In this document: in pieces, positions 1 to 10,327 of the stretch | Layout of the letters: every line of letters starts with the position of its first letter | Numbering within the stretch: the first letter of the stretch is position 1 | Assembly (NCBI GenBank): GCA_021156365.1 | Contig: JAJNDK010000011.1 | Coordinates: 62,001-126,000, forward strand | Direction of reading: 5' to 3' | DNA length: 64,000 nt | Source: Bacteroidota bacterium | GTDB taxonomy: Bacteria; Bacteroidota; Bacteroidia; B-17B0; Aurantibacillaceae | The notes under the pieces: generated by a model | Database searches by the model: none | Told to the model about the DNA's origin: nothing | The model's input: the letters and a program-made list of their open reading frames with translations, nothing else | Program-made: the position numbers and the translations under genes

Positions 1-3000
1 TATTTGTTAGGTCTTCCTACCAAAAAACTGGATATGATCATTTACTACGAACGTTATGTAGTGATCAATGCAGGTGTTGCCGGTGAAAAAGGTGTTAGCT
101 ACTTAGACTTCTTAACTGAGGAAGAGTACCTGAACTTACTGGATACATTGCCAAAAGATAATCAACTGTTGGATGATACGGATCCGAACAAATTCATCGC
201 CAAAATGGGTGCTGAAGCATTGAACGATCTGTTACACCGTTTGGATCTGGATACGCTGTCTTACGACCTGCGTCACAAAGCAAACAACGAAACATCACAG
301 CAACGTAAAAACGAAGCATTGAAACGTCTTCAGGTGATCGAAGCGTTCCGTAATGCAAACGGGCACATTGAAAATCGTCCGGAATGGATGATCGTAAAAG
401 TGGTTCCTGTTATTCCACCTGAATTGCGTCCACTCGTTCCATTGGATGGTGGTCGTTTCGCTACTTCGGATTTGAATGACTTATACCGTCGTGTTATTAT
501 CCGTAACAACCGTTTAAAAAGACTGATCGAGATCAAAGCTCCGGATGTTATCTTACGTAACGAAAAACGTATGTTGCAGGAAGCTGTTGACTCCTTGTTC
601 GATAACTCACGTAAGGCAAACGCTGTGAAAACAGAAAGTAACCGTGCGTTGAAATCATTATCCGATTCATTAAAAGGTAAACAAGGACGTTTCCGTCAGA
701 ACTTACTCGGTAAGCGTGTTGATTATTCTGCACGTTCCGTAATTGTTGTAGGACCTGAAATGAAACTGCACGAGTGTGGTCTGCCAAAAGAAATGGCAGC
801 TGAGCTCTTCAAACCATTTATCATCCGCAAGCTGATCGAAAGAGGTATTGTGAAAACGGTTAAATCTGCAAAGAAGATCGTTGACCGCAAAGAGCCTGTA
901 GTTTGGGATATTTTAGAGAACGTACTGAAAGGACATCCGATCCTTCTCAACCGTGCCCCTACACTCCATAGGTTAGGTATCCAGGCTTTCCAGCCGAAAC
1001 TGATCGAAGGAAAAGCGATCCAGTTGCATCCATTGGTGTGTACTGCGTTCAACGCCGATTTCGATGGTGATCAGATGGCCGTTCACGTTCCTCTTGGAAA
1101 CGCGGCTGTATTGGAAGCACAGATCTTAATGCTCGCGGCGCATAATATTCTGAATCCATCCAACGGTGCACCGGTAGCGGTACCATCTCAGGACATGGTT
1201 CTTGGATTGTACTACCTGACCAAAGCAAAACGCAATTTACCGAATGATGCGGTAAAAGGTGAAGGAATGAAATTCTACTCTGCCGATGAGGTAGTGATTG
1301 CATACAACGAAAAACAAGTGGACCTGCACGCGATGATCAAGATCAAAATTGAGAATCATGTGGAAGGTGAGAACCTGGTACCGAAAGTGATCGACACTAC
1401 TGTTGGTCGTGTATTGTTCAACCAGGTGGTTCCGTTTGAAGTTGGTTATATCAACGAATTATTGACTAAAAAATCACTTCGCGATATCATCGGATTTGTA
1501 GTGAAGAAAACAGGTATGGCAAAAACTGCCAAGTTCCTGGATGATATCAAAGATCTTGGGTTCAAGACGGCATTCAAAGGAGGTTTATCATTCAACCTGG
1601 GTGATATTCAAATTCCACCTGAAAAAGCTACATTGATCGAAGATGCAAACGAACAGGTTGTTGAAGTAATGGCAAACTACAACATGGGTTTCATTACCAA
1701 CAACGAGCGTTACAATCAGATCATCGACATCTGGACGCATACGAACTCAAAAGTGACCAAAAAAGTACTGGATCAGCTGAGCAACGATAAACAAGGTTTC
1801 AACTCTGTTTACATGATGCTTGATTCCGGTGCCCGTGGTTCCAAAGAGCAGATCAAACAGCTGAGTGGTATGCGTGGTCTGATGGCAAAACCTCAGAAAG
1901 CAGGTAGCTCCGGTTCCGAGATCATCGAGAACCCGGTACTATCTAACTTCCGCGAAGGTCTGTCCATCTTAGAGTACTTTATTTCTACTCACGGTGCGCG
2001 TAAAGGTTTGGCCGATACGGCTCTTAAAACGGCTGATGCCGGTTACTTAACACGTCGTTTGGTTGATGTTGCACAGGATGTGATAATTACAGAAGCTGAC
2101 TGCGGTACGCTTCGTGGACTGTCTTGTTCAGCGCTGAAGAAAAATGATGAAGAAGTAGAGTCATTGTCTGATCGTATTTTAGGACGTGTTTCCTTAAATG
2201 ATATTTATCATCCGATCACAGGAGAGATCCTTGCGAACTCTGGTGACATGGTAGACGAAAAAATTGCGGAAGCAGTTAAAAAATCGCCGATCGAAACAGT
2301 AGATATCCGCTCGGTATTGACCTGCGAATCACGCCAGGGTGTATGCTCTAAATGTTACGGACGAAATCTTGCTAACGGCCGTTTGGTTCAGTTAGGAGAA
2401 GCTGTAGGTGTTATTGCTGCACAGTCTATCGGTGAGCCGGGTACACAGCTTACACTTCGTACTTTCCACGTTGGGGGTACTGCATCTAACATCGCTGTTG
2501 CTTCTGCAGTAACTGCGAAACACGATGGTATTGCTGAGATCGATGAGTTACGTACTGTTGAGCGTGTAAATTCCGACGGTAAAAAAGTAAATGTTGTGAT
2601 CGGCCGTTCTACAGAGGTTCGTATCGTAGACGTTAACACAGGTATTACACTTACAACAGGTAATATCCCTTACGGTTCTCAATTGTACATCAAACCAGGT
2701 GCTACCGTTAAGAAAGGTGAGATGATCTGTGAGTGGGATCCGTACAATGCGGTGATCGTTTCCGAGTTCGGGGGTAAAGTTGAATTCGAATCGATCAAGG
2801 AAAATATCACCTTCCGCGAAGAGTCCGATGAGCAAACAGGATTTAAAGAAAAAGTAATTATCGAGAGTAAGGATAAAACCCTGAGCCCGTTGATCAAGAT
2901 CGTGAGCAAAGGTGGCGATATCCTGAAAACATACAACATCCCGGTTGGTGCACATATCGTAACGAATGAAGATTCGAAGATCGAACCAGGCCAGATCCTT

Positions 3001-3930
3001 GTGAAGATCCCTCGTGTTACAGGTAAGACAGGTGATATCACCGGTGGTCTTCCTCGTGTAACGGAGTTATTCGAAGCACGTAACCCTAGCAACCCTGCTG
3101 TGGTAGCGGAGATCGACGGTATCGTAACATTCGGTAAGATCAAACGTGGTAACCGTGAGGTAATGGTAGAGGCGAAAACAGGTGAGAAAAGAACCTACCT
3201 CGTTCCATTGTCGAAACATATCCTGATCCAGGAAAACGATTATATCAAAGCCGGTGATTCATTGTCCGACGGTGCTATCAGCCCTGGTGACATCCTTGCG
3301 ATCAAAGGCCCTACTGCAGTTCAGGAATACATTGTGAACGAGATCCAGGAGGTTTACCGTTTACAGGGTCAGAAACTGAACGACAAACACTTCGAAACTA
3401 TTGTGCGTCAGATGATGCGTAAGGTGGAGATCGTGGATGCAGGTGATTCTATCTTCCTTGAAAAACAGATCATCAACAAAGGTGATTTTATGAAAGAGAA
3501 TGATGAATTATTCGGTAAAAAAGTAATTACTGATATCGGGGATTCTGATGAAGTGAAAGCCGGACAGATCGTTACTGCACGTAGATTGCGTGATATCAAT
3601 TCCAGCCTGAAACGTAAGGCGATGAAGCTGGTAGAATCGAGAGATGCAGTTCCTGCAACATCCGAGTCGATCCTGCAAGGTATCACAAGAGCATCTTTGC
3701 AAACAAGTAGCTGGATCTCTGCAGCATCCTTCCAGGAAACTACCAAAGTACTGAACGAAGCAGCAGTGAACGGAAAAGTGGATACATTGATGGGACTGAA
3801 AGAAAACGTAATCGTTGGACATTTGATCCCTGCAGGTACCGGTATCCGCCAGTACGAAAAGCTGATCGTAGGTTCGAAAGAAGAATACGACCGACTGATG
3901 GCATCGAAAGAGGAAAGCGTAGAAGCTTAA
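1..3930 (+). CDS. rpoC: DNA-directed RNA polymerase subunit beta' (5' truncated by window edge)
   Basis: This is the largest catalytic subunit of RNA polymerase. The reading frame is open from base 1, so the true start lies upstream; about 130 N-terminal residues, including the first zinc ribbon, are missing. The absolutely conserved Mg-binding motif NADFDGD is at codons 351-357 of the window. The second zinc site is seen as Cys701, Cys775, Cys782 and Cys785 (the last three in [11 protein letters not shown]). The trigger-loop region follows ([20 protein letters not shown]), and the gene ends with a normal RpoC C-terminus. The gene is intact apart from the window edge. A perfect intrinsic terminator lies 40 bases downstream, so the transcription unit ends here. 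The identification is certain. Confidence 0.99.
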   Translation, partial: YLLGLPTKKLDMIIYYERYVVINAGVAGEKGVSYLDFLTEEEYLNLLDTLPKDNQLLDDTDPNKFIAKMGAEALNDLLHRLDLDTLSYDLRHKANNETSQQRKNEALKRLQVIEAFRNANGHIENRPEWMIVKVVPVIPPELRPLVPLDGGRFATSDLNDLYRRVIIRNNRLKRLIEIKAPDVILRNEKRMLQEAVDSLFDNSRKANAVKTESNRALKSLSDSLKGKQGRFRQNLLGKRVDYSARSVIVVGPEMKLHECGLPKEMAAELFKPFIIRKLIERGIVKTVKSAKKIVDRKEPVVWDILENVLKGHPILLNRAPTLHRLGIQAFQPKLIEGKAIQLHPLVCTAFNADFDGDQMAVHVPLGNAAVLEAQILMLAAHNILNPSNGAPVAVPSQDMVLGLYYLTKAKRNLPNDAVKGEGMKFYSADEVVIAYNEKQVDLHAMIKIKIENHVEGENLVPKVIDTTVGRVLFNQVVPFEVGYINELLTKKSLRDIIGFVVKKTGMAKTAKFLDDIKDLGFKTAFKGGLSFNLGDIQIPPEKATLIEDANEQVVEVMANYNMGFITNNERYNQIIDIWTHTNSKVTKKVLDQLSNDKQGFNSVYMMLDSGARGSKEQIKQLSGMRGLMAKPQKAGSSGSEIIENPVLSNFREGLSILEYFISTHGARKGLADTALKTADAGYLTRRLVDVAQDVIITEADCGTLRGLSCSALKKNDEEVESLSDRILGRVSLNDIYHPITGEILANSGDMVDEKIAEAVKKSPIETVDIRSVLTCESRQGVCSKCYGRNLANGRLVQLGEAVGVIAAQSIGEPGTQLTLRTFHVGGTASNIAVASAVTAKHDGIAEIDELRTVERVNSDGKKVNVVIGRSTEVRIVDVNTGITLTTGNIPYGSQLYIKPGATVKKGEMICEWDPYNAVIVSEFGGKVEFESIKENITFREESDEQTGFKEKVIIESKDKTLSPLIKIVSKGGDILKTYNIPVGAHIVTNEDSKIEPGQILVKIPRVTGKTGDITGGLPRVTELFEARNPSNPAVVAEIDGIVTFGKIKRGNREVMVEAKTGEKRTYLVPLSKHILIQENDYIKAGDSLSDGAISPGDILAIKGPTAVQEYIVNEIQEVYRLQGQKLNDKHFETIVRQMMRKVEIVDAGDSIFLEKQIINKGDFMKENDELFGKKVITDIGDSDEVKAGQIVTARRLRDINSSLKRKAMKLVESRDAVPATSESILQGITRASLQTSSWISAASFQETTKVLNEAAVNGKVDTLMGLKENVIVGHLIPAGTGIRQYEKLIVGSKEEYDRLMASKEESVEA

Positions 3931-3970
3931 CTTCGTCGACAAGCTCAGTTTGACGCTTATAGCAAAATGA

Positions 3971-3998
3971 AAGCCCCGGTATTACTACCGGGGCTTTT
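3971..3998 (+). terminator. Intrinsic terminator of rpoC
   Basis: There is an 11-bp perfect stem (AAGCCCCGGTA at 3971-3981 with TACCGGGGCTT at 3986-3996) around a 4-nt TTAC loop, followed by a T-rich tail. It is GC-rich at the core and placed just after the rpoC stop codon. Confidence 0.93.
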
Positions 3999-4030
3999 TG
4001 TTTTGGTATGGTGGCTTCGATTTTTCTTAT

Positions 4031-4050
4031 TTTACTTTACTTTACTTTAC
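4031..4050 (+). repeat. Pentanucleotide tandem repeat (TTTAC)x4
   Basis: Four exact copies of TTTAC lie between the rpoC terminator and the start of the TPR-SpoIIE gene, 70 bases upstream of its likely ATG. Copy number in such a short tract can change by slippage. Here it would alter spacing upstream of the gene and not its frame. Confidence 0.85.
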
Positions 4051-4120
4051 GATGAGTAGTATTGTCTTTAGTACTTGTTCTGATTTGTTTAAACCGGCAT
4101 ATTTCGTATTTTTATACCTC

Positions 4121-6343
4121 ATGCAGGTAAAACCAGCCATTGCACAATTGATACACCCGAAAGGAGCAATCCGTATCCTGTTACTGATCTTGTCTGTATC
4201 CTGCAAAATAGCTTTTGCTCAAACCGGCATTTCCGACTCCTTACGATCGATCTTAAAAAATGCACCAAATGATACGACGCGTTGTGGAATCCTGTACAGA
4301 ATGATAGAGGATGAGAACGATGTTACCATATGGCCTGCTTATAACGATTTGCTGACAGAGCTGTGTAATAAGAACCTGGCCGAAACCAGGCCGGGACAAG
4401 CTGAACACAAAACATTCCTCAAATATTACGGTGAAGCTATGAACAATACCGGCTACCTGGCAAGCAGCAGGGGTGATCATGTACATGCACTGGAATATTA
4501 TGAGAAATCACTTAAAATACGGGAAGAACAAGGAGACCTTGAAGGTGTTGCCAGCTCTTTCAATAATATTGGTTTTATATACAAGAACCTGGGTGATATT
4601 CCGAAAGCGCTTGAATATTATGAGGAAAGCTTAAAGATAAGAGAGAAGATGGGTGAGAAGGCAGGGATTGCATCCACGCTGGTCAATCTTGCATCTATAT
4701 ATGCAGATCAGGGCGATGAGCAAAAATCGCTTGAGTATTGCGCAAGAAGCCTGAAATTAAGTGAAGGAATAAATAATAAGGAGATGATGACCGCCGCCCT
4801 CATCAACATGGCAGTTACTTACAAGGGTCTGGGAGATACGTCGAAGGCCCTGGAATATTTTTCAAGAGCTTTATCGATCAGCGAACAGGCTGGCTATAAG
4901 GATAGAATTGCCTTTTCGCTTAATAATATCGGAACTATATATCTGGACAGGCATGATTATAAGAATGCCATGGATTATTTCAACAAAAGTTTACAAACGG
5001 CAGAGAAAAGCGGAAGCAAAAGAGCAATTGTCCTTGTATTGGATAATATGGCCAATGTGTTTCAGCAACAGAAGAAGTACAGTACAGCACTTGCGTATGC
5101 GGATAAAAGCCTGCGGCTGAGTAAAGAAATGGGCTACCCTGATTGTATCCGTGATGTATCCAGAATATTGGTAAGTATTTACAAGGCCACCGGCAATTAC
5201 CAAAAAGCCCTGGAAAGTTATGAGACCTATGTGCTGATGCGTGACAGTGTCAATAATAAAAAAGCACGTGAGTCAAGCATCAAATCACAGTTGAAATACG
5301 GCTACGAAAAAAAAGCGGCAGCAGACAGTGTGAGAGTAGCAGCAGAAAAAGAAGTAGTGGATGCGCAGCTGCGGCAGGAAAAAACACAGCGCCGTGCTTT
5401 GTATGGTGGATTGGCTTTGGTTGCACTCTTTGCGGTTTTTATGTTTAACCGCTTCAGGGTTACCCGCAAACAGAAAAAGATCATCGAACTGAAAGAGCAG
5501 CAAACAAAAGAACAAAATGTTATCATAACGCAGCAAAAGCATATAGTAGAAGAGAAGCATAAGGAGATCACCGACAGCATCAACTATGCCGAACGTATCC
5601 AGCGTAGCTTTCTTGCCACCAAAGAACTACTGGACGAAAATCTCGGTGAATATTTTATTTTGTTTAAGCCGAAGGATGTGGTAAGCGGTGATTTTTATTG
5701 GGCGGCTTCGAGAGCCTCAGCCACCCAAAATCTATTCTATCTGTGTACGGCGGACAGTACAGGACATGGTGTTCCGGGAGCTATTATGAGCCTGTTGAAT
5801 ATTACCAGTATAGAAGGAGCTATCCGGGAAGGACATACATCACCGGCCGATATATTGAATGAAACGCGAAAAACAATTATCGAACGATTGAAAAAGGACG
5901 GCAGTGCAGAAGGAGGAAAGGATGGAATGGACTGCAGCCTTTGTGTCTTTGATTTCACAAACATGAAATTATATATTGCTGCAGCTAACAATCCTGTTTG
6001 GATTGTACGAAAAGGAGAGGGTGTCACACCGGGCGTAGTTGAGGTGAAACCTGATAAAATGCCGGTTGGTAAGCATGATAAACAGCAGGTTTCATTTGCC
6101 CGGCAGGAATTCGACCTGCAGAAGGGAGATGTTGTTTACACCCTCACAGATGGTTTCCCTGATCAGTTTGGAGGAAGTAATGGAAAGAAATTCATGAGTA
6201 AGAATCTGCGCGAACTGCTGGCAGCCAACGCACATTTGCCAATGCAGCAACAAAAAGAATTGTTAGAAAGCACATTTAAGAATTGGATATCAAGTCTGGA
6301 ACAAGTAGATGATGTAACAGTGATCGGAGTACGTATTAGTTAG
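4121..6343 (+). CDS. TPR-repeat membrane protein with SpoIIE/PP2C-type phosphatase domain
   Basis: This is probably a membrane-anchored serine/threonine phosphatase acting in partner-switching or two-component signalling. I chose the ATG at 4121 (740 aa) over an upstream in-frame TTG at 3998, because it gives a clean signal peptide ending in AFAQ near residue 32 and does not overlap the rpoC terminator. From about residue 115 there are at least six TPR units of about 40 residues (for example ALEYYEKSLKIRE). A transmembrane helix is at about 426-446 and a Lys/Glu-rich coiled coil at about 447-490. A SpoIIE domain follows, with metal-site motifs VVSGDFYW (near 523) and DGFPDQFGG (near 677). This architecture is common in Bacteroidota next to LytTR genes, and a LytTR regulator starts 21 bases downstream. 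The ligand and substrate are unknown. Confidence 0.88.
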   Translation: MQVKPAIAQLIHPKGAIRILLLILSVSCKIAFAQTGISDSLRSILKNAPNDTTRCGILYRMIEDENDVTIWPAYNDLLTELCNKNLAETRPGQAEHKTFLKYYGEAMNNTGYLASSRGDHVHALEYYEKSLKIREEQGDLEGVASSFNNIGFIYKNLGDIPKALEYYEESLKIREKMGEKAGIASTLVNLASIYADQGDEQKSLEYCARSLKLSEGINNKEMMTAALINMAVTYKGLGDTSKALEYFSRALSISEQAGYKDRIAFSLNNIGTIYLDRHDYKNAMDYFNKSLQTAEKSGSKRAIVLVLDNMANVFQQQKKYSTALAYADKSLRLSKEMGYPDCIRDVSRILVSIYKATGNYQKALESYETYVLMRDSVNNKKARESSIKSQLKYGYEKKAAADSVRVAAEKEVVDAQLRQEKTQRRALYGGLALVALFAVFMFNRFRVTRKQKKIIELKEQQTKEQNVIITQQKHIVEEKHKEITDSINYAERIQRSFLATKELLDENLGEYFILFKPKDVVSGDFYWAASRASATQNLFYLCTADSTGHGVPGAIMSLLNITSIEGAIREGHTSPADILNETRKTIIERLKKDGSAEGGKDGMDCSLCVFDFTNMKLYIAAANNPVWIVRKGEGVTPGVVEVKPDKMPVGKHDKQQVSFARQEFDLQKGDVVYTLTDGFPDQFGGSNGKKFMSKNLRELLAANAHLPMQQQKELLESTFKNWISSLEQVDDVTVIGVRIS

Positions 6344-6364
6344 GGTTGAACTAAAAATAATTTT

Positions 6365-7126
6365 ATGAATTTGCGGGCAGTTATTATTGATGACGAGATC
6401 GATGGGATCAAAAGTTTGAAATTGTTGATCGAAAAGTTTGTGAGTGGAGTGAATGTGATCGCAGAAAGCACCGATCCTGCGCAGGGACTTACCTGTATTG
6501 AGAATTACCGTCCGGATGTGGTTTTCCTGGACATCAGCATGCCGGGAATGAGCGGCATAGAGTTGATCGAAAGACTTTCTTTTCGTGGTTTCCAATTGGT
6601 GTATACAACTGCTCATAAAGAGTATGCATTAAAAGCCCTGAAATTGGGAACCACTGATTACCTGCTGAAACCAATCGATGCTGACGATCTGATCGCGGCA
6701 GTAAAAAGAGTGAGAGAAAAGCTCCAAAAGAACGATCCCACTGCTCTTTCAGAAGAAAAACTGAAACAAGCGCTTGCTCAGGCCAGTCAAAAAAGCAAAA
6801 TACTTATTTCCGATAAAGAGATCACTGAATATTGTGATCCCGATGATATTATTCGCCTGGAGGCAAATTCTAACTACACCTGGGTTGTCTTCCGAATAAA
6901 AAAGACCATGCTGGTGTCCAAAACACTCAAGGATTTCGAAAAGCAGCTTGATTTTCCGGGAAGCCCTTTTATGCGGGTTCACCAATCACATATCGTTAAT
7001 ATAAATCATTGTGTGCGGTATAAAAAAGAAGAAGGTGGTCTGCTGGAAATGACCGATGAAAGTCGCCTGCCTTTATCGCCCAATCGGAAAGACGAATTTC
7101 TGAAAAGGATCAATTACTCCGGGTAA
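6365..7126 (+). CDS. LytTR-family response regulator
   Basis: This is a DNA-binding response regulator of 253 aa. The receiver domain spans residues 1-120, with the acidic pair Asp9/Asp10, phospho-acceptor Asp56 in VVFLDISMPGMSG, and the conserved Lys in YLLKP. A linker precedes a LytTR DNA-binding domain (about 145-250, ending in HIVNINHC and MTDESRLPLSPNRK). Its likely partner is the LytS-type kinase at 10328-13300, since those kinases pair with LytTR regulators, although a decayed gene and a secreted protein now lie between them. It could instead act with the TPR-SpoIIE protein just upstream. Its C-terminal coding sequence has a degenerate copy at 7565-7687. Confidence 0.93.
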   Translation: MNLRAVIIDDEIDGIKSLKLLIEKFVSGVNVIAESTDPAQGLTCIENYRPDVVFLDISMPGMSGIELIERLSFRGFQLVYTTAHKEYALKALKLGTTDYLLKPIDADDLIAAVKRVREKLQKNDPTALSEEKLKQALAQASQKSKILISDKEITEYCDPDDIIRLEANSNYTWVVFRIKKTMLVSKTLKDFEKQLDFPGSPFMRVHQSHIVNINHCVRYKKEEGGLLEMTDESRLPLSPNRKDEFLKRINYSG

Positions 7127-7373
7127 CCCATTCATTTCAGGGTATTCTGCTTTGGGAAGTAGGCATTTACGTTTGCCTGTGTAATTAAGTATAATCCTGT
7201 TATACAATGCATTGCTTCATTCAGAACGTTTTTTGAGAGTTCTTGCGGAAATATAGACTCACATGAAAGCCTTCATCAATTAGGCATAGAACACTCTGAG
7301 TATGCCAGCTGATGGAGGAGAATTAGAGTACAAAGATGTAAAACATATGGGAGACTCTTATTGAAAGCAATCC
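7127..7373. other. Non-coding stretch, nothing recognised
   Basis: These 247 bases follow the LytTR gene. I see no convincing gene, terminator hairpin, RNA gene or consensus promoter here. With the following pseudogene it forms a 675-base stretch without an intact gene. Confidence 0.6.
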
Positions 7374-7687
7374 ATGCCGTACACTAAATACCTATATGTA
7401 AGAAATGGGCTCTTGCAGGTTTTGCTTTTTTGTTGCCGAAGCATCAGCGCCCAATCTCCCATCCTTAAAAATTTCACCATCAAGGATTGCTTACCCGGCA
7501 ATGAGATCTATACCATGTGTCTGGATTCAAAAGGATTTATCTGGATCTACGTGGATGCCGGCCGCATATCGTTAACATCAACCACTGTACCGGTACAGAA
7601 AGAAGAAGGCGGTTTGGTAGAAATGACCGATGAAAGCAGTGTTTCTTTGTCTCCTGATAAAAGGAAGATTTTAAAAAAAGGATCAAT
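7374..7687 (+). pseudogene. Chimeric remnant: propeller-kinase N-terminus joined to LytTR C-terminus
   Basis: The first part matches the start of the kinase gene at 10328. It includes 37 identical bases (7498-7534 = 10452-10488), and the encoded peptides are near identical (SPILKNFTIKDCLPGNEIYT against SPVLKNFTIKDGLPSNEIYT). At about 7562 the homology switches abruptly. Bases 7565-7687 match the end of the LytTR gene (6989-7115), with HIVNINHC readable in one frame and EEGGLVEMTDES in another because two bases are lost in between. The frame stays open from 7374 to a stop at 7766 (130 codons) but lacks every catalytic or receiver element. This is best read as a duplicated kinase-regulator pair that collapsed by a deletion of several kilobases and then decayed. 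Confidence 0.85.
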
Positions 7688-7801
7688 CTGGTTTGAGCAC
7701 TGCTCACAGATACTGACCACTTGCAAGGTCATATTCCATGTACACTCAAACGCCGGAGGGAATTGATTTCGTTCTTTATACTTTCATGAAAATTATAAAG
7801 C

Positions 7802-10156
7802 ATGAAAAAAACAGTCCTTTTTGCCCTACTGACTTTGGGTACATGTACCGAAAAAGCAGTCGCACAATGTAGTGGTTCACCGGGTTTTACGGAAACTTTT
7901 ACCAGTACAAGCGGATGGACCACGGATAACTACACCAATCATCCCGCCACCCCGTATTTTGAAATATCAGGAGGAGCGTTTAGGTATGGCAATGCGAACA
8001 GCCCTTCTACCAGGTGTGGACGGATCCAAAGGGTGTACCGCAGCCTGCCAGGCACATTGAATAACCAGGAATGGACCGCCGAATGTAAATTTGCGATTAC
8101 CGGCGGCAATTGCCCTGCGCACATTATCATGTCTTTTACTGCAGGAAATCTGGATACCTGGTATTCACAAACCGGAACAGATACCGAGTGCGCCTCCTTT
8201 GCGGGCGGGGTGACCAATCAGGATGCGATATATGCCTGGCTGAATGGCCCTGTTCCAACCTCGGCAATCAGCGGTCCTGTCACTGGTGGATGGTCGATCT
8301 ACGCGGGTTATAAGGATGGTACTACTATTACTGACTACGCTTCCGGAGCCATACCTATAAATGCGAATGGTACTTATTACGTGAGGCTGCAGCGGACACA
8401 TTTAGATAAGGGACTTATCAGTGTGTTTTCCAACGCAGCAATGACAACGCATGTTCCGGGTTCTCCCCAGTGTTTTGATATTACTCCAAGCACGGCTTTG
8501 TCCGGTCTAACACACCTGCAACATGGTGTTAGCGCGACGGGATATTGTGCCCGTATGCTTGCCGCAACTATAGACGATGTGAAAATATATGACGGCCCAT
8601 CTCCATGCCTGCCGGGTCTGACATCTATTATCACCGGAAATTCACAATTCTGCTATGGCGATCCTGTTACGCTCAATGGTTCTTCCAGCTTTTCCAGCTC
8701 ACCTTTGCCGATTCAGTACCATGTCTGGATCATAGATGAATGTGATGCAGGTGGTTTTAATATTCCCGGGACTACGGTATGGTTGCCGTGGCAGTTTGGA
8801 GCGCCAACAGGTAATTACATAATTCCGGATCAGTACCTGGAGTGCGATAAATACTATAATATCAAGCTTGCTGTACAAAACTGCGGAAACGTATGGGCAG
8901 AGTCAGTGAAAAAAATCCATGTACCTTGCAAACCTTTATTCAGGTCTACAGGAAACTCTGCATATTGTGAAGGTTCTACCGTCCATATAGGGATGAATGG
9001 CTTTACCGGAGGCGGGCCGTATTCATATACCTGGGTTTCCACTGTTCCGACCTATTCCGTTATTGTATCAAATTCTTCAAACGGGCAGATCTCTACTACT
9101 CCGTCGGTAAACACTACTTATGTTGGAACAATATCGAATACAAACGGCTGCACATTGAGCGTTACAAGACCGATCATCATAACGCCGCAAAACCTGAGTC
9201 TGAATATAACAACAGGTAAAGATGCTGCCAACAATTTTATTGCGTATCAGAGCCAGGATGATGACTGGAAAATCTCTAATTTTCCGGGACAAACGGTTTA
9301 TACTACTCCCTCTTCTGTACCGGTTGTTCAGGCAGCATCTGTTGATCCGAACTCTATGGCCAATGGCTGGGCCACAAGCCCGAATGCACGTTGGCTCACT
9401 CCTAATTCGTATGGCGATGGTCCGAGCTTTTTGTCACCTGCTACAGTATATCCTGCTCCGGGCGCAAAAAACAGCCGCTATTATTATGAATACCTGTTTA
9501 ATCTTCCGGTAGCATACTCCAACCTGCAGCTGCATTTAGATGAAATAGCAGCTGATAATACTGCTGATGTTTATATAAATACAGATGCGCTGACAACCGG
9601 TGACTGGACGAATAACAGATTGTATGAACTGGATGGTACCAATACATTTCCCACCAGTTGTTTTACCACGATCCATAATCCGGTTTCCAGTCCATATACG
9701 ATCTCTACGTCTGATTATTTTGTCGGGACTAATAAGCTGAATATTGTAGTTCAGAATGGCGGTGGCCCCAGCGGGAATTATTCGTATTCCGGCCTCCTGG
9801 TCAAAGGCTCGCTTACTGCTCAGTGTACACCTACATTCCGGCTGGCACAACCCGGGATGGTGGATGAAGACGTGGCAGAAGCAATAGGAAAAGGCCAGGA
9901 TATTGTATCGGTGTATAGCTTTTATCCGAATCCGGCTACCGACCAGCTAAATATCAACTATTACGCAAAACCGGAAGATATTACTAAGGTTGTTTTCCTC
10001 GACATGCGTGGGACGGTGGTATTTACCGAAACCCTGGATCCAGCATCAACCAACATAGCCCTTAACACCAAAGATTTTCCTTCCGGCCTTTATCTCGTTT
10101 GCGTCGAAAAAAACGGGGCTGTTGTGAGAACAGAAAAAATAATCGTTAACCACTAA
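7802..10156 (+). CDS. Secreted protein with T9SS type A sorting domain
   Basis: This is a 784-aa exported protein of unknown specific function. It has an N-terminal signal peptide (cleavage near KAVAQ, residue 21-22). The following region (about 22-265) is rich in Gly, Thr and aromatic residues and resembles a beta-sandwich/lectin-like domain. Ig- or PKD-like stretches follow (about 270-470), then a second beta-rich module. The last ~80 residues carry a type A T9SS sorting domain, recognised by YPNPATDQLNI and by FPSGLYLVCVEKNG near the end. By family knowledge it crosses the outer membrane through PorU/V-type machinery and is anchored or released at the surface. It lies between the decayed chimera and the propeller kinase. 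A strong terminator follows, so it ends its own transcript. Confidence 0.88.
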   Translation: MKKTVLFALLTLGTCTEKAVAQCSGSPGFTETFTSTSGWTTDNYTNHPATPYFEISGGAFRYGNANSPSTRCGRIQRVYRSLPGTLNNQEWTAECKFAITGGNCPAHIIMSFTAGNLDTWYSQTGTDTECASFAGGVTNQDAIYAWLNGPVPTSAISGPVTGGWSIYAGYKDGTTITDYASGAIPINANGTYYVRLQRTHLDKGLISVFSNAAMTTHVPGSPQCFDITPSTALSGLTHLQHGVSATGYCARMLAATIDDVKIYDGPSPCLPGLTSIITGNSQFCYGDPVTLNGSSSFSSSPLPIQYHVWIIDECDAGGFNIPGTTVWLPWQFGAPTGNYIIPDQYLECDKYYNIKLAVQNCGNVWAESVKKIHVPCKPLFRSTGNSAYCEGSTVHIGMNGFTGGGPYSYTWVSTVPTYSVIVSNSSNGQISTTPSVNTTYVGTISNTNGCTLSVTRPIIITPQNLSLNITTGKDAANNFIAYQSQDDDWKISNFPGQTVYTTPSSVPVVQAASVDPNSMANGWATSPNARWLTPNSYGDGPSFLSPATVYPAPGAKNSRYYYEYLFNLPVAYSNLQLHLDEIAADNTADVYINTDALTTGDWTNNRLYELDGTNTFPTSCFTTIHNPVSSPYTISTSDYFVGTNKLNIVVQNGGGPSGNYSYSGLLVKGSLTAQCTPTFRLAQPGMVDEDVAEAIGKGQDIVSVYSFYPNPATDQLNINYYAKPEDITKVVFLDMRGTVVFTETLDPASTNIALNTKDFPSGLYLVCVEKNGAVVRTEKIIVNH

Positions 10157-10171
10157 TTCATTCCGGAATCT

Positions 10172-10211
10172 AAAAGGGCGATGTTTACACCTGGTAAACA
10201 TCGCCCTTTTT
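10172..10211 (+). terminator. Intrinsic terminator of the T9SS cargo gene
   Basis: A 17-bp perfect stem (AAAAGGGCGATGTTTAC at 10172-10188 with its complement at 10194-10210) surrounds a 5-nt loop, with flanking A and T tracts. It lies 15 bases after the stop codon. Its A/T-flanked symmetry could also stop transcription from the other side. Confidence 0.93.
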
Positions 10212-10327
10212 CATAGAGCCCGCCCGGCTCCAACCGGGCAGTATTGTTTATAAAAGACCCAATGATCCATGCGGGTATAACCCGATTATCCTTAGTATAT
10301 TTACCTGTCTGAAACCGAAACCTTTTT

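Noticed and set aside
7688-7766. Continuation of the chimeric frame as a real C-terminus
   Set aside because: No similarity to either parent after 7687 and no recognisable domain; the frame is open only by chance.
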